Shown here piece by piece: positions 25,785 to 34,277 of a DNA stretch of 64,000 bases. The stretch lies in contig NC_015278.1 of assembly GCF_000193205.1 (NCBI RefSeq), positions 2,016,975-2,080,974 on the forward strand, written 5' to 3'. This DNA comes from Aerococcus sp. Group 1. GTDB taxonomy: Bacteria > Bacillota > Bacilli > Lactobacillales > Aerococcaceae. Every line of letters begins with the position of its first letter. Positions within the stretch are counted from its first letter, which is position 1. The translations under genes and the position numbers were made by a program. The notes under the pieces were generated by a model that searched no databases, was not told the origin of the DNA, and worked only from the letters and a program-made list of their open reading frames with translations.

Positions 25785-27293
25785 ATGAAACAAAGTCCAC
25801 TATTAACCATCAACCAACTAAGTGTCGCTATCCAGGGCCAAAGCTATGTCAAGGACCTCTCCCTAAAAATCTACCCCGGACAACGCTTAGGCCTAGTGGG
25901 GCCTTCCGGTGCCGGTAAAAGCCTCACTGCCAAGGCAATCATGCACTTTATTCACCAAGGTGACCTTGAGATCCGTGGGGAAATTATTTATCAAGGGCTA
26001 GGGAACTTACTCGACTTACCCACAAAGGAAGCCCAAAAAATCCTGCCCCAAGAAATTGCCGTCATCCAGCAAGAGGCCTTGGATAGTCTCAATCCTCACT
26101 ATACCATTGCCGCTCAGTTAGAGCTAATCATGGAGCAATTTCAAGCCGAAGTGCCCAAAGCAGACTATCCTAAAGTATTTCAACAGGTGCTAGAACAAGT
26201 GAATTTAAGCCAGACCGACCAGGTTTTAGCCGCCAAACCTGCCCAACTTTCTGGGGGAATGAAACAACGAGTGGTCATCGCCATGGCTCTCTTACAAAAG
26301 CCTAAATTAATCTTAGCCGACGAACCTACCACCGCCCTAGACCAGGCTAACCAAGTCAGCTTTGTTCGCTTGATCAAGGCCCTCAGTGAAAAGGAAGAAA
26401 TCGCTGTCCTTTTTATCAGTCATAACTTAGAACTGGTCAGCCAACTCTGCTCGGATATTGTCATTATTGACCAGGGAAGAACGATTGAAAGTAATACCAC
26501 CAAGGCTCTCTTTAACCACCCTAAAGCACCGACCACCAAGCGGCTGGTGCAAAGTGCGGACTACCGCAAGCAAGCCAGCCAAAATTTCCAAAGCCAGCTG
26601 CCTCAAGCTGCTCAACCGCTCTTACGGACTGAGCATTTAAGCCTGACTTATCCCGGGGCCCACAACCCGGTCCTCCAAGACGTCAATCTTGAACTCTATC
26701 CGGGAGAATTTGTCGGTTTAGTCGGCCCCTCAGGTTCGGGAAAATCTAGCCTAGCTAAATTAGTCACTGGGCTCTATCCGCCCAGCCAAGGTACAATCTA
26801 CTTGAATGGTAAGGCCCTCGCCCCAGAGCAGCTCAGTGATTTTCAAGCCATTCAGATGATCTTTCAAAATCCCTACCAAGCCTTTGACCCCACTTATAAA
26901 ATGCTTGTGAACCTTAGGGAACTGGAGAAGATTCCTTGGGTCAAAGCCCGTTATGCCTCACAAGCAGCTTTCTACGAGCGGATCAACCACCTGGCCCAGC
27001 ACCTACATATCAGCGAGGACCTTATGGATAAATACCCCCGCCAACTCTCCGGCGGTCAGAGTCAACGTTTCGCCATTCTGCGCATTCTCTTGACCCAATG
27101 TCCTGTTATTGTGGCTGATGAAATCTTTTCCGCCTTAGATTATGACATTGCCTTAGAATTGGTTCAATTACTGAAAGACTTACGAGACAAGCAAAGTTTT
27201 ACCTTACTCTTTATCTCCCACGACCTGGCCATGGTAAAAATCCTCTGCCAGCGTATTTATCAGATTGAAGACGGCAAAGTCATTGCCCAATAA
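25785..27293 (+). CDS. Fused double ABC ATPase (OppD-OppF-like)
   Basis: A 502-residue protein carrying two complete nucleotide-binding domains in one chain, where most Opp/Dpp/Nik systems use two polypeptides. Domain 1 (about 1-255): Walker A GPSGAGKSLT, signature LSGGMKQRVVIA, Walker B LILADEPTTALD. Domain 2 (about 270-502): Walker A GPSGSGKSSL, signature LSGGQSQRFAIL, Walker B VIVADEIFSALD, where Glu-Ile replaces the usual Glu-Pro. The order matches OppD then OppF. It ends the importer operon seven bases after the permease stop. The operon terminator immediately downstream is split by an insertion sequence. Confidence 0.9.
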   Translation: MKQSPLLTINQLSVAIQGQSYVKDLSLKIYPGQRLGLVGPSGAGKSLTAKAIMHFIHQGDLEIRGEIIYQGLGNLLDLPTKEAQKILPQEIAVIQQEALDSLNPHYTIAAQLELIMEQFQAEVPKADYPKVFQQVLEQVNLSQTDQVLAAKPAQLSGGMKQRVVIAMALLQKPKLILADEPTTALDQANQVSFVRLIKALSEKEEIAVLFISHNLELVSQLCSDIVIIDQGRTIESNTTKALFNHPKAPTTKRLVQSADYRKQASQNFQSQLPQAAQPLLRTEHLSLTYPGAHNPVLQDVNLELYPGEFVGLVGPSGSGKSSLAKLVTGLYPPSQGTIYLNGKALAPEQLSDFQAIQMIFQNPYQAFDPTYKMLVNLRELEKIPWVKARYASQAAFYERINHLAQHLHISEDLMDKYPRQLSGGQSQRFAILRILLTQCPVIVADEIFSALDYDIALELVQLLKDLRDKQSFTLLFISHDLAMVKILCQRIYQIEDGKVIAQ

Positions 27294-27324
27294 AAAATAC
27301 TCCTCCCAGGCGCTTAAAGTCCGC
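27294..27324 (+). terminator. Left arm of the importer-operon terminator, disrupted by an IS
   Basis: The arm AATACTCCTCCCAGGCG directly follows the ATPase stop. Its complementary arm with the T-run (CGCCTTGGGAGGAGTATTTTT) is at 28979-28999, on the far side of the insertion sequence. Confidence 0.85.
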
Positions 27325-27332
27325 TGTAGTGA

Positions 27333-27369
27333 CCCCCAAAAGTTGGACTAAGAATTCAACTTTTGGGGG
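27333..27369 (+). promoter_or_regulatory. IS left-end hairpin covering the orfA ribosome-binding site
   Basis: A 13-bp perfect stem CCCCCAAAAGTTG / CAACTTTTGGGGG with an 11-nt loop. The GGGGG of the right arm is the only good Shine-Dalgarno for the orfA ATG at 27378. A transcript entering from outside the element would fold and hide it. Confidence 0.7.
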
Positions 27370-27377
27370 TTATTTTT

Positions 27378-27914
27378 ATGTCTAAATATTCATTAGAATT
27401 TAAACTGAATTTAGTAGGAGACTATATTGCGAAAAAAGGAAGTTATCGAACCTTAGCTAATAAAGCAGGAATAGATCCTTCTATTTTACGAAGGTGGGTT
27501 AATAACTATTATGAATTTGGTGTAGATGGTTTAAAGAAAAGGCGGACTCAACAGGTTTATACTGTTGAATTCAAATTAAATGCGATAGAATTGTATGAAA
27601 GTACGGAAATGAGTTATCGCGAATTGGCCAATTCATTAAACATGAATAATCCAAGTCTAATCGCTAATTGGCGAAGAGCTTATCATGAAAGAGGACTTGA
27701 TGGCCTTTCCGCGAGGAAAGGAAGGCCACCTAAAGTGTCTAAAAAGAAATCACAAATCAATCAAATAAAGGATAGCAGCGAAACCAATCAGTTAAGTGAA
27801 GCAAAAATAAAGGAACTTGAACAACGGATTACGGATTTAGAAATTGAGAACAAATTTTTAAAAGGATTGAGGAGACGTGTGGCTCAAAGAGTCAAGCGAG
27901 AAAAGAAGAAATAG
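27378..27914 (+). CDS. IS3-family transposase OrfA (double HTH)
   Basis: About 178 residues with two helix-turn-helix units in tandem (SYRTLANKAGIDPSILRRWV and SYRELANSLNMNNPSLIANW) and a C-terminal leucine-zipper-like helix (IKELEQRITDLEIENKFLKG), as in the IS150 subgroup. It binds the element ends and, fused to OrfB by -1 frameshifting, forms the full transposase. The start is the ATG at 27378; an ATG at 27363 lies within the hairpin. Its stop overlaps orfB by one base, with orfB in the -1 frame. An A-rich GAAAAGAAGAAATAG stretch precedes the stop. Confidence 0.9.
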   Translation: MSKYSLEFKLNLVGDYIAKKGSYRTLANKAGIDPSILRRWVNNYYEFGVDGLKKRRTQQVYTVEFKLNAIELYESTEMSYRELANSLNMNNPSLIANWRRAYHERGLDGLSARKGRPPKVSKKKSQINQIKDSSETNQLSEAKIKELEQRITDLEIENKFLKGLRRRVAQRVKREKKK

Positions 27915-28804
27915 TGACCGAAATCACACGTCTCCATGATGAAAAATATGCTTTAAAAGATATTCTTAGCGTTTTAAAGTTTCCTAAATCGACCTACTTT
28001 TATTGGAAAAATAAAGATGAGGAAATTGATAAGGATGCCGATTTAAAAGAGGAAATGAAAGACATCAGAGAAACCCATAAGGATTATGGTTATCGAAGAA
28101 TGCGAGCTGAACTGCTTTCCCGTGGTTATAAGGTCAGTAAAAACAAAGTTCAACGCCTAATGAAAATTATGGGGATACAGGTCACTAGCTATACTAGAAA
28201 GACAAGAAAATATAATTCCTACAAAGGAACGATTGGAGAGATAGCGCCAAATCGTATCAACCGGCGGTTTGATTCGACCATTCCTTATCAAAAAATAACA
28301 ACAGACACAACAGAATTTAAATACTACTATGCCGATGATTCTGGGAATTATCAAACTGGAAAACTCTATTTAGATCCTTACATGGATCTATTTAATCGAG
28401 AAATTATTTCTTTTAAGATAACACATCAGCCTAATGGACAAAGCATGTTGGAGGGGCTACAAGCTGCCATTGAAGCAAGTAAATTATGTCCATACAGAAG
28501 AACCTTTCATTCTGATCAGGGCTGGGCCTATCAAATGAAAAGTTACACCCGGCTCTTGAAGGATCACCGAATTTTTCAAAGTATGTCTCGTAAAGGAAAT
28601 TGCTTAGATAATTCGCCAATGGAGAATTTCTTTAGTCTACTAAAACAAGAAGTCTACTATGGTCGGACTTATCATTCCTTTGAAGAATTAGCACAAGCGA
28701 TTGAAGATTTTATAATCTATTACAATGGTGAAAGAATCAAAGAAAAATTAGATTTTAGGAGTCCTATAGAATTTCGTCTTCATCACGCTTCTTTCGCCGC
28801 TTAA
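27914..28804 (+). CDS. IS3-family transposase OrfB (DDE integrase)
   Basis: A 296-residue integrase-core protein. The DDE triad is visible: first Asp in TTDTTEF (about residue 131), second Asp in FHSDQGWAYQ (about 201) and Glu in NSPMENFFSLLKQE (about 237). An HTH_21-like segment HKDYGYRRMRAELLSRGYK precedes the core. It starts at a GTG overlapping the orfA stop, in the -1 frame, so it is probably made as an OrfAB fusion. No interruption is visible, so the element may be active. Confidence 0.92.
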   Translation: MTEITRLHDEKYALKDILSVLKFPKSTYFYWKNKDEEIDKDADLKEEMKDIRETHKDYGYRRMRAELLSRGYKVSKNKVQRLMKIMGIQVTSYTRKTRKYNSYKGTIGEIAPNRINRRFDSTIPYQKITTDTTEFKYYYADDSGNYQTGKLYLDPYMDLFNREIISFKITHQPNGQSMLEGLQAAIEASKLCPYRRTFHSDQGWAYQMKSYTRLLKDHRIFQSMSRKGNCLDNSPMENFFSLLKQEVYYGRTYHSFEELAQAIEDFIIYYNGERIKEKLDFRSPIEFRLHHASFAA

Positions 28805-28978
28805 TGATTACACATAAACTTTAAACTTATCAAGAGCCGCTACGCTCTTCCTCTTGACAAGTTTAAATTTCTGAGTAAATGTGTCGGCAAGAAATAAGCA
28901 AGAACTGTAAGCAACAAAAAAGAGCTGGCCAAAGGCCAACTCACTATATATAAAGTCCAACTTATTGGGGTCACCATA

Positions 28979-28999
28979 CGCCTTGGGAGGAGTATTTTT
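28979..28999 (+). terminator. Right arm of the disrupted importer-operon terminator
   Basis: CGCCTTGGGAGGAGTATTTTT complements 27294-27316 with one bulged base. Without the IS the two arms would form a roughly 20-bp hairpin with a T5 tail. Confidence 0.8.
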
Positions 29000-29180
29000 A
29001 TGTCCTTTTAGAAAATTTCAGTGTCTCTTAATCTCTTTTTGCGCTTGTCGCACTCTCTTTAAACCTGCTCCAGTCACAGGACGAACGTCCACTTCGCTAA
29101 AGGTCGACGCATTCTTTTCAAGAATTCTTTCTCCCTTTAGTTCCAGTGGTTTCGTCCTTTTTTGTGACTGTCGCACTCTC
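28990..29180 (-). repeat. Interspersed 3'-end repeat, copy A (two units) overlapping the mnmG end
   Basis: On the minus strand unit 1 starts GAGAGTGCGACAGTCAC inside the mnmG reading frame (29180). It includes CCACTGGAACTAAAGG and a stem-loop CTAAAGG / CCTTTAG (29097-29103 with 29134-29140). Unit 2 starts GAGAGTGCGACAAGCGC at 29057. The last 20 MnmG codons and the stop are inside unit 1. Confidence 0.7.
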
Positions 29181-31052
29181 TAGGTAGACGGCTAGGATAG
29201 AGACGTCAGCGGGATTGACTCCAGATACTCGACTGGCTTGGGCCAGGGTCCTGGGTTCAATGGTTGATAAGCGGTCCTTTGCTTCAGTAGCAAGGCCTTC
29301 GATTTGACTGTAGTCAATATCTTCAGGTATCAACTTACCTTCCATTTTACGTAGGCGCTTGACTTGTTTTTGCGCCTTTTCAATATAACCAGCATACTTA
29401 ATGGCAACAGCCACTTCTTCATAGACTTTATGGCCCAGGTCTTTATCGCCAGGGGCAAATTTTAAGATATCGTCAATCGAAAGTTCTGGTCGACGTAAGA
29501 GTTCAGAGGCCAAAATCCCGTCTTTCAAGCGGGAAGATCCTTTCGATTCGAGATAGGCTTGGAGGTCATCGCTTGGTTTCAAGCGTGTATGTTCCAAGCG
29601 GTCCAATTCCTCATTGACCGCAGCTTGGTGGGCCTTAAAGGCTTGGTAGCGGTCTTCAGTGACCAGGCCGATTTCATAGCCTTTCTCCGTCAGGCGCCAG
29701 TCAGCATTGTCGTGGCGGAGCAGGAGCCGGTATTCAGCCCGAGAAGTCAGTAGACGGTAAGGCTCGGTCGTCCCCTTGGTGACCAAGTCATCCACTAAGA
29801 CACCAATGTAAGCTTCATCCCGACCGAGGATAAAGGCTTCCTTGCCTTGGATTTTTAACACGGCATTGATGCCCGCATAGAGTCCTTGACCGGCAGCTTC
29901 TTCATAACCCGAGGTCCCATTGGTCTGACCTGCGGTATAGAGGTTTTCAATGGCCTTGGTTTCAAAGGTAGCCTTCAATTGACTAGGCCGGACCACATCA
30001 TACTCAATGGCATAACCATCACGGATGATTTGGGCCTTTTCCATCCCGGTAATGGAATGAACCATTTCGATTTGGACATCCTCTGGTAGGGAGGTAGACA
30101 AGCCTTGCAGGTAGATTTCCTCATTATCCCGGCCTTCTGGTTCCAAGAAAAGTTGATGCTTAGGCTTATCAGCGAAGCGGACAATCTTGTCTTCAATAGA
30201 AGGACAGTAGCGCGCCCCGACTCCTTCTACAATCCCAGTAAACATAGGCGCCCGGTCCAAATTAGCCCGAATCAATTCATGGGTTTTGGCATTGGTAAAG
30301 GTGAGATGGCAGGGCACTTGTTCAGAAACGGGAATATAATTCTCGTCAGGAGTCATAAAGGAAAAATGGTTAGGTTCTGCGCTACCGGGTTGGATTTCCA
30401 TCTTAGAGAAGTCGACGGTCTTCTTATCCACCCGAGGCGGGGTTCCTGTCTTAAAGCGGGTAATATCGAAACCATATTTTTCGGCTAAATTTTTGGTTAA
30501 ATTGAGAGCGGGTTGGGAGTTATTAGGCCCGGCGGAATACTTTAATTCACCGATAATAATTTCGCCCCGAGCACTGGTCCCCATAGTCAAAATGGTAGCT
30601 TTAGACCGGTAGAGAGCCCCGGTTTGAGTAATGACACCCCGGCAGACCCCATCTTCTACCACCAGGTCATCAACAATTCCTTGGCGGAGGGTCAAGCCTT
30701 CCTGTCTTTCCACCGTCCGGCGCATTTCCCGGGCATAAGCTTCCTTATCGGCTTGGGCCCGCAAAGCGCGAACAGCCGGCCCCTTCCCGGTATTGAGCAT
30801 CCGCATTTGGATATAGGTCTTATCAATATTCTTACCCATTTCGCCACCCAAGGCGTCAATCTCTCTCACCACGACCCCCTTGGCGGGTCCACCAATCGAG
30901 GGGTTACATGGCATAAAGGCCACCATATTAATATCAATAGTGACCAGTAAGGTTTCCATTCCCATCCGGGCACTGGCTAGGGCCGCTTCACAACCTGCAT
31001 GTCCAGCACCAACCACAATGACATCAAAGCTTCCCGCTTCAAAAGTCTTCAT
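29118..31052 (-). CDS. mnmG: tRNA U34 carboxymethylaminomethyl-modifying enzyme MnmG (GidA)
   Basis: A 644-residue FAD enzyme that, with MnmE, makes the cmnm5 modification at U34 of tRNAs. Features: the dinucleotide-binding start [22 protein letters not shown] (about residues 9-30), [12 protein letters not shown] (about 49-60), [15 protein letters not shown] and the C-terminal helical region with [12 protein letters not shown]. Most MnmG proteins end shortly after this segment (about 620-630 residues). Here 20 extra residues, [20 protein letters not shown], come from repeat copy A. No ribosome-binding site oddity. It lies about 1.6 kb downstream of mnmE on the same strand, with an XRE regulator between. 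Confidence 0.95.
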   Translation of the reverse strand: MKTFEAGSFDVIVVGAGHAGCEAALASARMGMETLLVTIDINMVAFMPCNPSIGGPAKGVVVREIDALGGEMGKNIDKTYIQMRMLNTGKGPAVRALRAQADKEAYAREMRRTVERQEGLTLRQGIVDDLVVEDGVCRGVITQTGALYRSKATILTMGTSARGEIIIGELKYSAGPNNSQPALNLTKNLAEKYGFDITRFKTGTPPRVDKKTVDFSKMEIQPGSAEPNHFSFMTPDENYIPVSEQVPCHLTFTNAKTHELIRANLDRAPMFTGIVEGVGARYCPSIEDKIVRFADKPKHQLFLEPEGRDNEEIYLQGLSTSLPEDVQIEMVHSITGMEKAQIIRDGYAIEYDVVRPSQLKATFETKAIENLYTAGQTNGTSGYEEAAGQGLYAGINAVLKIQGKEAFILGRDEAYIGVLVDDLVTKGTTEPYRLLTSRAEYRLLLRHDNADWRLTEKGYEIGLVTEDRYQAFKAHQAAVNEELDRLEHTRLKPSDDLQAYLESKGSSRLKDGILASELLRRPELSIDDILKFAPGDKDLGHKVYEEVAVAIKYAGYIEKAQKQVKRLRKMEGKLIPEDIDYSQIEGLATEAKDRLSTIEPRTLAQASRVSGVNPADVSILAVYLESATVTKKDETTGTKGRKNS

Positions 31053-31146
31053 TCATCCTCTTCCTTCCTAAATCAAGTCGTTCTTGCTTCTCTTATGCTA
31101 GTGGTATCCATTTCCTTTAACCAGGCAGTCGTCACTCGATAAGCAC

Positions 31147-31200
31147 TAAAAAAGTGTCCACTCCGCCCCTTAAATCGAGACGGAAAGACACTTTGACTGT
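31147..31200 (-). terminator. Terminator of the XRE regulator gene
   Basis: On the minus strand, an AAAGTGTC...ACACTTTTTT stem-loop. The segment GACACTTTGACTGTCT (plus strand) is shared exactly with the terminator at 34125-34185. Confidence 0.7.
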
Positions 31201-31279
31201 CTAGCTATTTAATTTCCTGACAGATTATAACAGGAAAAGCAAGGTTTGTAAAATAGGGAAATTAGGAATTAAGGCTTAT

Positions 31280-32266
31280 TTAATCTTTCAAAACTACTTT
31301 CAGCAGATTTTCTAGGACTGCACTGAGGAGTCCCGCGACTGGGAAGATGATCCAGGACCGACCCCAGTCATGGGTCCAAAAACTATAGCCCAGGTAGATG
31401 GCCAGGACCAAGGGCCAGTAAATTTCCATATAACGATCAATTTGATCGTCCAGCTCCCGGTCGCCACGTTCGCCTAGCAAGTCTTCATCTTGTAAGAGGT
31501 AGCGGAAAGTGTTTCTGCGGCTGATTACCTTGACGAGTTGATAGACGCCCAAAGCAACAAGGACAAGGGTCAAAGTGAAGCCCAGAGCCAGAGAGGTATT
31601 TTCTTCACTAATCGACCCCCATAGGAGCGGGATCCCCGACAAGATACAAAAGGAGATCCCTAAAACTAAGCCCCGCTGGTAGGAGGCTTGGTAGCGTTTG
31701 AGCCCTTCACTGGCCAAGCCACTGACCCCATAAGCTGGGGTAAATTGTCCCTCACAAATGAATTGGTAGGCTTTTAAGTCTTGGCTATTCTTTACAAACA
31801 GGGCGACGGCAATGGCTACAATAGCCAAGGTCAAGGAGATCCCGAGAATCGATATTTGACCCTGGACATGAAACCAACCCTGGCCTTCACTTAATATCCC
31901 CAAAACCGTGATCGGGACCCCAGCTAGGATACAGAGGAAAGCACCCAAAGCTAACCTATGGGCCCCTTTCAAGCGAGCAGCGATAAAAGCATTGGCTTCT
32001 TCAATCGATAGTTTGGGGAGGCCAGCCTCTAAGGGACCCTCATCACCCGCACTATAGTCTACTTGGTCTAATTCATCTTTAATCAGATAATCGGTGGTCA
32101 CTCCAAAAATTCGGGCAAGGTCTAATATTTTCTCTAAATCGGGAATAGCTTCGGCCCGCTCCCATTTAGAAATCGATTGCCGGGAAACATTTAATTGTTG
32201 GGCCAGTTCTTCTTGGGACCAGCCTGCCTGTTTCCTCAAATGTAAAATCTTGTCGGCTAAAATCAT
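31280..32266 (-). CDS. XRE-family regulator with membrane C-terminal half
   Basis: About 328 residues. An N-terminal HTH_3 domain (residues 1-65: QAGWSQEELAQQLNVSRQSISKWERAEAIP) is followed by a linker and about six hydrophobic segments. This is a membrane-anchored DNA-binding protein of a type common in Firmicutes. I prefer the ATG at 32266; upstream AAGGAAGTGG would serve it, while the GTG further up has no spacing. An ATGAA-AG-TTCAT palindrome just upstream (about 32285-32297) may be its own operator. Its target is unknown. It lies between mnmE and mnmG with its own terminator. Confidence 0.8.
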   Translation of the reverse strand: MILADKILHLRKQAGWSQEELAQQLNVSRQSISKWERAEAIPDLEKILDLARIFGVTTDYLIKDELDQVDYSAGDEGPLEAGLPKLSIEEANAFIAARLKGAHRLALGAFLCILAGVPITVLGILSEGQGWFHVQGQISILGISLTLAIVAIAVALFVKNSQDLKAYQFICEGQFTPAYGVSGLASEGLKRYQASYQRGLVLGISFCILSGIPLLWGSISEENTSLALGFTLTLVLVALGVYQLVKVISRRNTFRYLLQDEDLLGERGDRELDDQIDRYMEIYWPLVLAIYLGYSFWTHDWGRSWIIFPVAGLLSAVLENLLKVVLKD

Positions 32267-32519
32267 GCCAACCACTTCCTTTCAATGAAAGTTCATTATT
32301 TTTTTATTGAAAGCGGTCGACGCCTACCCCTTTCTTTGTCTTAATTATAGGTGATTTATCTAAGGGCAGCTAGCACCAGTCCAGATCATTGGCGCAACTG
32401 GGGGTTGCAAAGCTGTCAAATCAAGCTTTTGAACTTGGATGAGAGTGAAAATGTTAAATGAAAAATTTTCTCTTTTGAATGTACTTATTCAAAAGCATGA
32501 CGGCAGTTGGAGATAGCTT

Positions 32520-32684
32520 CAGCCATTAAAAAAGCCCCTTTTTTAAATACGAATTCTCTAATCAAAACGTGTTCCAAGCGCAGAGCAAGCGTCCTCTTCA
32601 CAAAAAGGCGACGAATTCTCTACGCAAATTCTTTCGCCTTTTTGCTCCAGAGGTCTTGGTCTTTGGTGCGCTTGTCACACTCTC
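32520..32684 (-). repeat. Interspersed 3'-end repeat, copy B after mnmE
   Basis: On the minus strand, GAGAGTGTGACAAGCGCACC begins six bases after the mnmE stop. A 10-bp perfect stem CAAAAAGGCG / CGCCTTTTTG (32601-32610 with 32635-32644) encloses GAATTTGCGTAGAGAATTC. It aligns with copy A unit 1 through CTGGA, GAAAGAATT, CGTCG and GGACG. A small AAAAAAG-GGG-CTTTTTT terminator-like hairpin closes it (32528-32544). Confidence 0.75.
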
Positions 32685-32689
32685 ATAGA

Positions 32690-34090
32690 CTATTTCCCTA
32701 AACAGAATTGACTAAAGAGTTTAGTAATCAATTCATCAGGGGCATTTTCTCCGGTAATTTCGCCGAGAAATTCAAAGGCCCGGTTAAAGTCGATTTGGAT
32801 TAAATCAACGGGCGTGCCCAGACTAATGGCTTCCTTGGCTTCAGCAATGGCTTGGCTGGCTTTTTGGAGGAGGTCAATGTGGCGGGTGTTGGATACATAA
32901 GTAGCATCCCGGTCGCCGGTTTGGCCCGAGAAGAAGAGCTGAGAAATTCTTTCTTCCAAGTCATCCACCCCTTGGTCTTGAGTAATCGAGGTTTTGATGA
33001 TCTCTTCCTTATCAGCATAGTCGGCCAGGTCGTCAAGGCTTAAAGCCGGGTCGAGATCAGTCTTATTCAAGAGAATAATCCGATTGGAGTCCTTAGTCAT
33101 GGTTAAGAGTTCCCGGTCCATCGCCTGTAAGGGTTCACTTTGGTTGAGGATTAAGAGCACCAGGTCAGCTTCTTCCATGGCCTTACGACTCCGTTCTACC
33201 CCAATCTTTTCGACGACATCTTCGGTATCGCGAATCCCAGCCGTATCGACTAATTTCAGTGGCACGCCCCGTAAGTTGACATATTCTTCAATCGTATCGC
33301 GGGTAGTCCCTTCAATATCGGTCACAATGGCCTTGTCTTCACGTAAGAGATGGTTCAAGAGGCTGGATTTCCCCACATTGGGCCGGCCAATAATAGCCGT
33401 TTCAATCCCATCACGAAGAATCTTGCCTTGCTTAGCCGTCGTGAGTAACCTTTGTAATTCGGCTTGGATAGTATCAGCGGTTTGGTCTAAAAGTTCCAGA
33501 GTCATCTCTTCTTCTTCGTATTCCGGATAGTCAATGTTGACCTCCACTTGGACCATGGCGTCCGAAATCCGATTCCGTAGAGTAGAGATTTTAGTGGATA
33601 ATTTCCCATCTAATTGTTTCATGGCTTGGTCCATGGACCGGTCCGTTTTCGACCGGATCATGTCTTGGACCGCTTCGGCTTGGGTCAAGTCAATTCGGCC
33701 ATTGAGAAAGGCCCGCTTGGTAAATTCCCCCGGCTCCGCCATCCGCGCCCCTTCCCTCAGAACCAATTGCAAGATTCGGTCAGTGGCCACCATACCCCCG
33801 TGGCAGTTAATTTCGACAATGTCTTCGCGGGTATAGGTCTTAGGCGCGCGCAAAACAGTGACCATGACCTCATCCAATTCTTGTTCGCTTTGCGGATCAA
33901 CAATGTGGCCATAATGAATAGTATGGGAATCCTGGTTGGCCAGTTGCTTGGTCCCCATTTGGTAGACGGTATCGGCAATGGCTAGAGCTTGGTCGCCTGA
34001 CAAGCGCACAATCCCAATCGCGCCTTCCCCCGGTGCCGTTGAAATCGCAGCAATGGTATCAGCAATGGTATCAAAACCTTCAGTAAACAT
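32690..34090 (-). CDS. mnmE: tRNA modification GTPase MnmE (TrmE)
   Basis: About 466 residues. An N-terminal formyl-THF-binding domain ([27 protein letters not shown]), a helical domain interrupted by a G domain with [12 protein letters not shown] (about residues 226-237), [16 protein letters not shown] and NKTDLD, and the invariant C-terminus FCLGK whose Cys is functional. It works with MnmG on wobble uridine. The ATG at 34090 follows GAGGGG at good spacing, so the GTG at 34108 was not used. Its stop is six bases from repeat copy B. It follows the cbiMNQO terminator on the same strand. Confidence 0.95.
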   Translation of the reverse strand: MFTEGFDTIADTIAAISTAPGEGAIGIVRLSGDQALAIADTVYQMGTKQLANQDSHTIHYGHIVDPQSEQELDEVMVTVLRAPKTYTREDIVEINCHGGMVATDRILQLVLREGARMAEPGEFTKRAFLNGRIDLTQAEAVQDMIRSKTDRSMDQAMKQLDGKLSTKISTLRNRISDAMVQVEVNIDYPEYEEEEMTLELLDQTADTIQAELQRLLTTAKQGKILRDGIETAIIGRPNVGKSSLLNHLLREDKAIVTDIEGTTRDTIEEYVNLRGVPLKLVDTAGIRDTEDVVEKIGVERSRKAMEEADLVLLILNQSEPLQAMDRELLTMTKDSNRIILLNKTDLDPALSLDDLADYADKEEIIKTSITQDQGVDDLEERISQLFFSGQTGDRDATYVSNTRHIDLLQKASQAIAEAKEAISLGTPVDLIQIDFNRAFEFLGEITGENAPDELITKLFSQFCLGK

Positions 34091-34124
34091 AAAATTACCC
34101 CTCTTCACAAGTCCTTAAACTCAA

Positions 34125-34185
34125 TAAAAAAGTGCCTTTTCTGCCCAGTTTATCCTGCAGAAACGACACTTTGACTGTCTTAATG
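34125..34185 (-). terminator. Terminator of the cbiMNQO operon
   Basis: On the minus strand, AAAGTGTCGTTTCTGC pairs with GCAGAAAAGGCACTTT and is followed by T6. It shares GACACTTTGACTGTCT (plus strand) with the terminator at 31147-31200. Confidence 0.8.
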
Positions 34186-34277
34186 ATTTATTTTCTTAGT
34201 AACTACACCAGCATTATAAGGGCTAGGGGCCTAAATGTAAACTGTTAGCATCCAATTTCTGAGTCCAATAACCAGCT

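Larger units (their letters stand above)
27325..28978 (+). mobile_element. IS3-family (IS150-like) insertion sequence, intact
   Basis: A 1654-bp element. The terminal inverted repeats start TGTAGTGACCCCCAAAAGTT on the left and, read inward, TATGGTGACCCCAATAAGTT on the right. Flanking CGC at 27322-27324 and 28979-28981 is a 3-bp target duplication, as expected for this group. Two overlapping reading frames (orfA, orfB) are complete with an intact DDE triad. The element is more AT-rich than its surroundings. A hairpin rich in AAACTT/AAGTTT lies after orfB (about 28818-28868). Confidence 0.92.

Noticed and set aside
33084..33985. Three overlapping plus-strand ORFs in mnmE
   Set aside because: Shadows of a well-conserved GTPase gene with ideal motifs on the minus strand.
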